Source of the DNA: Burkholderiaceae bacterium
GTDB lineage: Bacteria; Pseudomonadota; Gammaproteobacteria; Burkholderiales; Burkholderiaceae_C
Direction: 5' to 3'
Assembly (NCBI GenBank): GCA_024710165.1
Contig: JANJVG010000132.1
Coordinates: 1 to 37,074 of the forward strand
Length of the DNA stretch: 37,074 nt
Part shown: positions 32,800 to 37,074 of the stretch, piece by piece
How the letters are laid out: each line of letters starts with the position of its first letter
Numbering within the stretch: position 1 is the stretch's first letter
Notes under the pieces: generated by a model
Told to the model about the DNA's origin: nothing
Database searches by the model: none
Seen by the model: the letters and a program-made list of their open reading frames with translations, nothing else
Program-made: the position numbers and the translations under genes

Positions 32800-33249
32800 A
32801 TGAAATGCCCTTTCTGCAGCCACCATGAAACCCAGGTGGTTGAAACCCGGGTGTCCGAGGACGGAGATTTCATTCGCCGCCGGCGGCGCTGCTCCACCTG
32901 CGAGAAGCGGTTCACCACCTACGAGCGGCCGGAGGTCAGCTTCCCCGTCGTGGTGAAAAAGGACGGCCGCCGCACCGAGTACGCGCGCCCCAAGCTCATG
33001 GGCTCGTTCAACATCGCGCTGCGCAAGCGTCCGGTAAGCACCGCTCAGGTCGATTCGGCCATCGAGCGCATCGAGGAAATGCTGCTCAATCTGGGCCAGC
33101 GCGAGATTCCTTCCAGCCGCATCGGCGAGCTGGTCATGCGCGAACTCAAGAAGCTCGACAAAGTGGCCTACATCCGCTATGCCAGCGTGTACCGCAGCTT
33201 CGAAGACATCGACGAGTTCAAGACCCTGGTGGACGAAGTCCGGCAGTAA
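32800..33249 (+). CDS. nrdR: Transcriptional repressor NrdR
   Basis: NrdR represses ribonucleotide reductase genes in response to dATP/ATP. The 149-residue protein has the N-terminal zinc ribbon ([22 protein letters not shown] ... [13 protein letters not shown] split over residues 1-43), followed by an ATP-cone domain ([37 protein letters not shown]). All four zinc-binding Cys are present. It follows glyA on the same strand, a common order in Proteobacteria, and both serve DNA precursor supply. ATG at 32800. Confidence 0.97.
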   Translation: MKCPFCSHHETQVVETRVSEDGDFIRRRRRCSTCEKRFTTYERPEVSFPVVVKKDGRRTEYARPKLMGSFNIALRKRPVSTAQVDSAIERIEEMLLNLGQREIPSSRIGELVMRELKKLDKVAYIRYASVYRSFEDIDEFKTLVDEVRQ

Positions 33250-33295
33250 CCGGCAAAAGGCGCAGGCCGTCAGCCTTCCCTCAGCATGCAGCGCT

Positions 33296-33352
33296 ATTCA
33301 AAATATAGCTGACACCGCTTGTCCAGAAAGCGCTTCAGCCCATTTTTGCATC
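33296..33352 (+). repeat. Palindromic repeat, copy 5
   Basis: Forward copy: ttcaaaatatagctgacacc, gcttgtccagaaagcgcttc and agcccatttttg. It lies 46 bp after nrdR and just before the DMT transporter gene. Confidence 0.75.
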
Positions 33353-33410
33353 AAATGGTGTCGCTTGCGGCACGGCAGCCCGAAAGCCGCGGGGGCACAA
33401 TGCTTCCCCT

Positions 33411-34298
33411 GTGAAAACCCGCCATCTGCTGCAGCTTGTGCTGCTATCCGCCCTGTGGGGCGCCTCCTTCCTGTTCATCCGCATCGCCAGCCCGGTACTG
33501 GGCCCCCAGGTGGCCGCAGCCCTGCGCATTGGCCTGGCCACCCTCACGCTGATGGCCATCATGCGTGCCACGCGTGAGCCCTGGCCCTGGCAGCACTGGC
33601 GCGAACTGACGGGCCTGGGCGCACTGACCGTGGCCCTGCCCTTCCTGCTCTACGCCTGGGCCGCCCTGCGCCTGCCTGCGGGCTACAGCTCGCTGCTCAA
33701 CACCATGGTCGTGCCTTTCGGCGTGCTGGCCTCAGCCTGGATGAAAGAAGACACGCTCAGCCTGCGCAAGTGGCTGGGCTGCCTGTGCGGCTTTGTCGGC
33801 GTAGCGTTCATCGTGCAGCTGGGGCCTGTGCAACCCACGCCCGAGCTGATGCTGGCGGCTCTGGCCTGCATGGGGGCGGCCGCCTGCTATGGCATGTGCA
33901 CGCCCTGGATGAAGCGTTCCACGCAGCGCATCAGCCCGCTGGCCATTGCCGCCGGCATCCATGCTGCGGCACTGCTGATGCTGGTGCCGGGCGCCGCCTG
34001 GGACTGGCCCCAGGCCCGGTTCACCGTGCCGGCCCTGCTGGCCGTGCTGGTGATGGGCGTGGTGACCTCGGGCCTGGCCTACTGGCTCAATCTGCGCGTG
34101 CTCAGCCAGATCTCACCCGTGGCGGCGATGAGCTCGGCCTTCATGATTCCGCTGTTCGGCGTAGCCTGGGGCCATATTTTTCTGGGGGAAGCGCTGGGCC
34201 CGGGCATGCTGTGGGGCGGCGCGCTGGTGCTGCTGGCAACCTCGCTGGTCACCGGCTTCAACCCGCTGCGCCTGCTGGCGTTCCTACGGCCGCGCTGA
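33411..34298 (+). CDS. DMT-superfamily (EamA) transporter
   Basis: This 295-residue membrane protein has ten hydrophobic helices in two EamA repeats. The first begins LVLLSALWGASFLFIRIASP and holds LRIGLATLTLM; the second begins LAALACMGAAACYGM and ends with ISPVAAMSSAFMIPLFGVAWG and the GEAL motif. Members export amino acids, sugars or nucleotides; the substrate cannot be read here. Translation starts at GTG 33411, with a weak ribosome binding site. Its stop is 9 bp from the stop of the convergent aroC gene, and there is no obvious terminator between them. Confidence 0.9.
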   Translation: MKTRHLLQLVLLSALWGASFLFIRIASPVLGPQVAAALRIGLATLTLMAIMRATREPWPWQHWRELTGLGALTVALPFLLYAWAALRLPAGYSSLLNTMVVPFGVLASAWMKEDTLSLRKWLGCLCGFVGVAFIVQLGPVQPTPELMLAALACMGAAACYGMCTPWMKRSTQRISPLAIAAGIHAAALLMLVPGAAWDWPQARFTVPALLAVLVMGVVTSGLAYWLNLRVLSQISPVAAMSSAFMIPLFGVAWGHIFLGEALGPGMLWGGALVLLATSLVTGFNPLRLLAFLRPR

Positions 34299-34307
34299 CG
34301 CGGTGCT

Positions 34308-35405
34308 TCAGGGCGCCGTGGGCGCAATGGGCGGCACCGCCTGCACCACGTCGCCACACTGCGCGCGGTGGCGCAAGGCATGGTCCATCAGCACCAGCGC
34401 CAGCAGCGCCTCGGCGATGGGAGCGGCGCGGATGCCCACGCAGGGGTCGTGGCGGCCCTTGGTGACCACCTCGGTACTCTGGCCGTGGATGTCGATGGAC
34501 TCGCGCGGGCTCAGGATGGAACTGGTGGGCTTGATGGCGATGCTCACCTCGATGTCCTGCCCGGTGCTGATGCCGCCCAGCACACCGCCCGCGTTGTTGG
34601 CGCGAAAGCCCTCAGGCGAGAGCGAATCACCGTGCACGGTGCCACGCTGGGCCACGCTGGCAAAACCCGCGCCAATCTCCACACCCTTGACGGCGTTGAG
34701 CCCCATCATGGCGTAGGCGATATCGGCGTCGAGCTTATCGAACAGCGGCTCGCCCAGGCCCACGGGCACACCCGTGGCCTGCACGCGGATGCGTGCGCCA
34801 CACGAATCGTGCGCCTTACGGAGCTGGTCCATGTAGTCCTCGTAGCGCTGGACATCGGCCGCGGGCGCGAAGAAAGGGTTGTGCGGCACATGGTCCCAGC
34901 TCTCGAACGGGATGTCGAGTTCGCCCAGCTGCGTCATGCAGGCGCGAAACTGCGTGCCAAACTTCTCGGCCAGCCATTTCTTGGCCACGGCACCCGCAGC
35001 CACCGTGGGCGCCGTCAGGCGCGCGGACGAACGGCCACCGCCGCGCGGATCGCGCAGGCCGTACTTGTGCCAGTAGGTGTAGTCGGCATGGCCGGGGCGG
35101 AAGGTGCGCAGGATGTCGCCATAGTCCTTGCTGCGCTGGTCCTGGTTGCGGATCAGCAGCGCAATCGGTGTACCGGTCGTGCGGCCCTCGTACACGCCCG
35201 AGAGGATCTCCACCGCATCGGGTTCGTTGCGCTGCGTGACGTGGCGACTGGTGCCAGGGCGGCGGCGGTCCAGGTCCTGCTGGATGTCGACCTCGGACAA
35301 CAGCATGCCGGGCGGGCAGCCATCAATCACGCAGCCAATGGCCGGACCGTGGGATTCACCAAAGTTGGTGACGCAGAAAAGGGTGCCGAAGGTGTTGCCG
35401 CTCAT
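34308..35405 (-). CDS. aroC: Chorismate synthase
   Basis: AroC makes chorismate from EPSP with reduced FMN, the last shared step of the aromatic pathway. The 365-residue protein has the three signatures of the family: [18 protein letters not shown] near residue 16, [12 protein letters not shown] near 125, and [15 protein letters not shown] near 320. The start at ATG 35405 ([10 protein letters not shown]) is standard. It is a single gene on the minus strand, downstream of a CBS-pair gene and a repeat. Confidence 0.98.
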   Translation of the reverse strand: MSGNTFGTLFCVTNFGESHGPAIGCVIDGCPPGMLLSEVDIQQDLDRRRPGTSRHVTQRNEPDAVEILSGVYEGRTTGTPIALLIRNQDQRSKDYGDILRTFRPGHADYTYWHKYGLRDPRGGGRSSARLTAPTVAAGAVAKKWLAEKFGTQFRACMTQLGELDIPFESWDHVPHNPFFAPAADVQRYEDYMDQLRKAHDSCGARIRVQATGVPVGLGEPLFDKLDADIAYAMMGLNAVKGVEIGAGFASVAQRGTVHGDSLSPEGFRANNAGGVLGGISTGQDIEVSIAIKPTSSILSPRESIDIHGQSTEVVTKGRHDPCVGIRAAPIAEALLALVLMDHALRHRAQCGDVVQAVPPIAPTAP

Positions 35406-35460
35406 GGCGCTCGATTATCCCCGAGCACAAAGGCCCGACAGGCCCCGATGCAGGGCACTA

Positions 35461-35514
35461 TTGATTCAATAGCTGCAAGCGCTTGACCAGCAAGCGCTAG
35501 AAGCCCATTTGACT
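35461..35514 (+). repeat. Palindromic repeat, copy 6
   Basis: Forward copy: ttgattcaatagctgcaagc, gcttgaccagcaagcgctag and aagcccatttgac. It lies between aroC and the CBS-pair gene, in the 167-bp gap. Confidence 0.8.
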
Positions 35515-35572
35515 ATAAATCCAGGTTCTGCCACCGCATCCTGCGGTAGCACCCACCCCGTCAAGGTGCGGC

Positions 35573-36025
35573 TCAGGCGGGAGTGGCGCCCTCTTCCGGC
35601 CAGTCGCGGATATAGGCCTTGAGCATCTTGTTCTCGAAGTTCTGGCTGTCCACCACGGCCTTGGCCACGTCGTAGAAGCTGATCACGCCCATGAGCATGC
35701 GCTTGTCCATCACCGGCATGTAGCGTGCGTGGCGGTCGAGCATCATGCGTCGCACCTCGTCCATGTCGGTCTCGGTGGTGCAGGTGAGCGGGTGGTCGTC
35801 CATGGCCGAACGCACCAGCAGCGTGCCCACGCCTCCGCCGTTCTTGACGATAGCCTGAATCACCTCGCGGAAGGTGAGCATGCCCACCAGGTCGCCGTGC
35901 TCCATCACCACCAGCGAGCCGATGTCCTTCTCGGCCATGGCATCGACCGCACGGGCCAGCGGCTCGTCGGGGTGGACGGTAAAGAGGGTGTTGCCCTTGA
36001 CACGCAGGATGTCGCTGACTTTCAT
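35573..36025 (-). CDS. CBS-pair domain protein (second copy)
   Basis: A 150-residue protein with two tandem CBS motifs: DIGSLVVMEHGDLVGMLTFRE, with its GDLVGM signature, and ARYMPVMDKRMLMGVISFYD. It is a diverged relative of the protein at 1974-2414, sharing the pattern of a short start (MKVSDILRVKG) and a tail after the second motif. Likely role is adenine-nucleotide sensing or binding to a partner enzyme, both unproven here. ATG 36025; the frame continues to 36073 but without a better start. It diverges from metY with 104 bp between the starts. Confidence 0.9.
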   Translation of the reverse strand: MKVSDILRVKGNTLFTVHPDEPLARAVDAMAEKDIGSLVVMEHGDLVGMLTFREVIQAIVKNGGGVGTLLVRSAMDDHPLTCTTETDMDEVRRMMLDRHARYMPVMDKRMLMGVISFYDVAKAVVDSQNFENKMLKAYIRDWPEEGATPA

Positions 36026-36129
36026 GGTGCTTCTCCGTGGACGCCGCTGGGGCGCTATGCATTTGGGAGTCAAATATAGCCCACAATGCCGGGATATCCT
36101 GCCATTCGATACACCTTGGAGACAACTTC

Positions 36130-37074
36130 ATGCCCGGTTACGCCGACCCCGGCTTCGACACACTGGCGCTGCACGCAGGCGCCACCCCCGACCCCGCCAC
36201 CGGCGCGCGCGCCGTGCCCATCCACCTGACCACCTCGTTCGTGTTCGAATCGAGCGACCACGCGGCCGCGCTGTTCAACATGGAGCGCGGCGGGCATGTC
36301 TATTCGCGCATCAGCAACCCGACCAATGCCGTGTTCGAGCAGCGCATGGCCGCACTCGAAGGCGGCGCAGGCGCTATTGCAGTCGCCAGCGGCCAGGCCG
36401 CGTTGCACCTGGCCATCTGCACGCTGATGGGCGCGGGCTCGCACATCGTCGCCAGCACCGCACTCTACGGTGGCTCGCAGAACTTGCTGCACTACACACT
36501 GCGCCGCTTCGGCATCGAGACGACCTTCGTCAAGCCCGGCGACATCGACGCCTGGCGCGCCGCCATCCGCCCCAACACCAAGTTGTTCTTCGGCGAGACC
36601 GTGGGCAACCCCGGCCTGGACGTGCTCGACATCCCCACCGTGAGCGCCATTGCGCACGAGCACGGCATTCCGCTGCTGGTGGATTCCACCTTCACCACGC
36701 CCTGGCTGATGAAACCCTTCGAGCACGGCGCCGATCTGGTGTACCACTCGGCCACCAAGTTCTTGAGCGGCCATGGCACGGTGATTGGCGGCGTGGTGGT
36801 GGACAGTGGCGCATTTGACTGGGAAGGCTCGGGGCGCTTTGCCGAGATGACGCAGCCCTATGACGGCTTTCACGGCATGGTGTTCAGCGAGGAATCGACC
36901 GTGGGCGCCTTCCTGCTGCGCGCGCGCCGCGAGGGCCTGCGCGACTTCGGCGCCTGCATGAGCCCGCACACCGCCTGGCTCATCCTGCAGGGCATCGAGA
37001 CCCTGCCGTTGCGCATGGAACGCCACATGCGCAACACCGAGAAGGTGGTGGAGTTCCTGGCCGGCCAGCCCTTC
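36130..37074 (+). CDS. metY: O-acetylhomoserine sulfhydrylase-type PLP enzyme (3' end outside window)
   Basis: The first 315 codons of a Cys/Met-metabolism PLP enzyme, with the frame open to the window edge. The N-terminus GFDTLALHAGATPDP and TTSFVFESSDHAAALFNMERGGHVYSR, and the PLP-lysine segment HSATKFLSGHG (Lys near residue 210), match MetY, O-acetylhomoserine aminocarboxypropyltransferase, which makes homocysteine from O-acetylhomoserine and sulfide. The length of about 430 in the family means some 115 residues are missing. MetZ (O-succinylhomoserine) is the alternative, but the FNMERGGHVYSRISNPT segment favours MetY. ATG 36130 has ribosome binding site ggaga. Confidence 0.9.
   Translation, partial: MPGYADPGFDTLALHAGATPDPATGARAVPIHLTTSFVFESSDHAAALFNMERGGHVYSRISNPTNAVFEQRMAALEGGAGAIAVASGQAALHLAICTLMGAGSHIVASTALYGGSQNLLHYTLRRFGIETTFVKPGDIDAWRAAIRPNTKLFFGETVGNPGLDVLDIPTVSAIAHEHGIPLLVDSTFTTPWLMKPFEHGADLVYHSATKFLSGHGTVIGGVVVDSGAFDWEGSGRFAEMTQPYDGFHGMVFSEESTVGAFLLRARREGLRDFGACMSPHTAWLILQGIETLPLRMERHMRNTEKVVEFLAGQPF

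Noticed and set aside
30756..32918. A 720-codon minus-strand open frame across glyA
   Set aside because: It runs antisense to glyA, the ZTP riboswitch and the lytic transglycosylase gene and has no domain.

Overview
The window is GC-rich, densely packed proteobacterial chromosome and most likely comes from the Comamonadaceae (Acidovorax-like Betaproteobacteria). This rests on the overall protein set, on the neighbourhood glyA-nrdR, rpsU-yqeY and a DUF2256-photolyase group, and on a small palindromic repeat that I recognise from memory as typical of that family. I see no tRNA, rRNA, CRISPR array, insertion sequence or prophage.

Layout. 1-2.4 kb: end of a PaiB-like gene, the divergent pair argO/argP, and a CBS-pair protein. 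2.8-3.1 kb: a small exported protein with a strong terminator. 3.2-10.8 kb: a nitrite-assimilation operon (nirB, nirD, FNT-type nitrite channel, a PP2C phosphatase/protein-kinase fusion, ybiB-like, cobA). It is preceded by an apparently complete control region: two NtrC-like sites, a sigma-54 promoter, two hairpins with A1/G4 hexaloops of the kind bound by ANTAR antiterminators, and an intrinsic terminator just before nirB. 10.9-14.8 kb: a thioesterase, a BASS/ACR3-type transporter and a solitary Rieske protein (PetA-like), divergent from a PAS-AAA+-Fis sigma-54 activator; the shared intergenic region holds a palindrome and a sigma-54-like promoter. 14.9-20.3 kb: a BaiN/HI0933-type flavoprotein, a class I-like photolyase, a DUF2256 mini-protein, an FeS-type (6-4) photolyase/cryptochrome and an SDR. 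20.3-21.8 kb: rpsU with a structured leader, yqeY, and a BLUF blue-light sensor. 22.0-29.6 kb (minus strand): an atypical receiver/winged-helix regulator, a DUF349 protein and a giant DUF748/AsmA-like protein. 30.3-37.1 kb: a lytic transglycosylase, glyA under a ZTP (pfl) riboswitch, nrdR, a DMT exporter, aroC, a second CBS-pair protein and the start of metY.

How genes work together. NirB/NirD reduce nitrite to ammonium, the FNT protein brings nitrite in, and CobA supplies the siroheme precursor. The control region would make transcription depend on nitrogen limitation (NtrC/sigma-54) and then on nitrate or nitrite (NasT-like antitermination). The operon lacks the assimilatory nitrate reductase expected beside it. 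The photolyase group and the BLUF sensor, about 1 kb beyond it, form a light/UV-response neighbourhood. glyA under ZTP control ties one-carbon metabolism to purine/folate stress.

The strongest observations are the nirB leader, the light-response neighbourhood, the orphan Rieske/transporter/sigma-54 unit, the structured rpsU leader, and six palindromic repeats, two of which lie in frame inside genes. All calls were made by reading the sequence without database searches.
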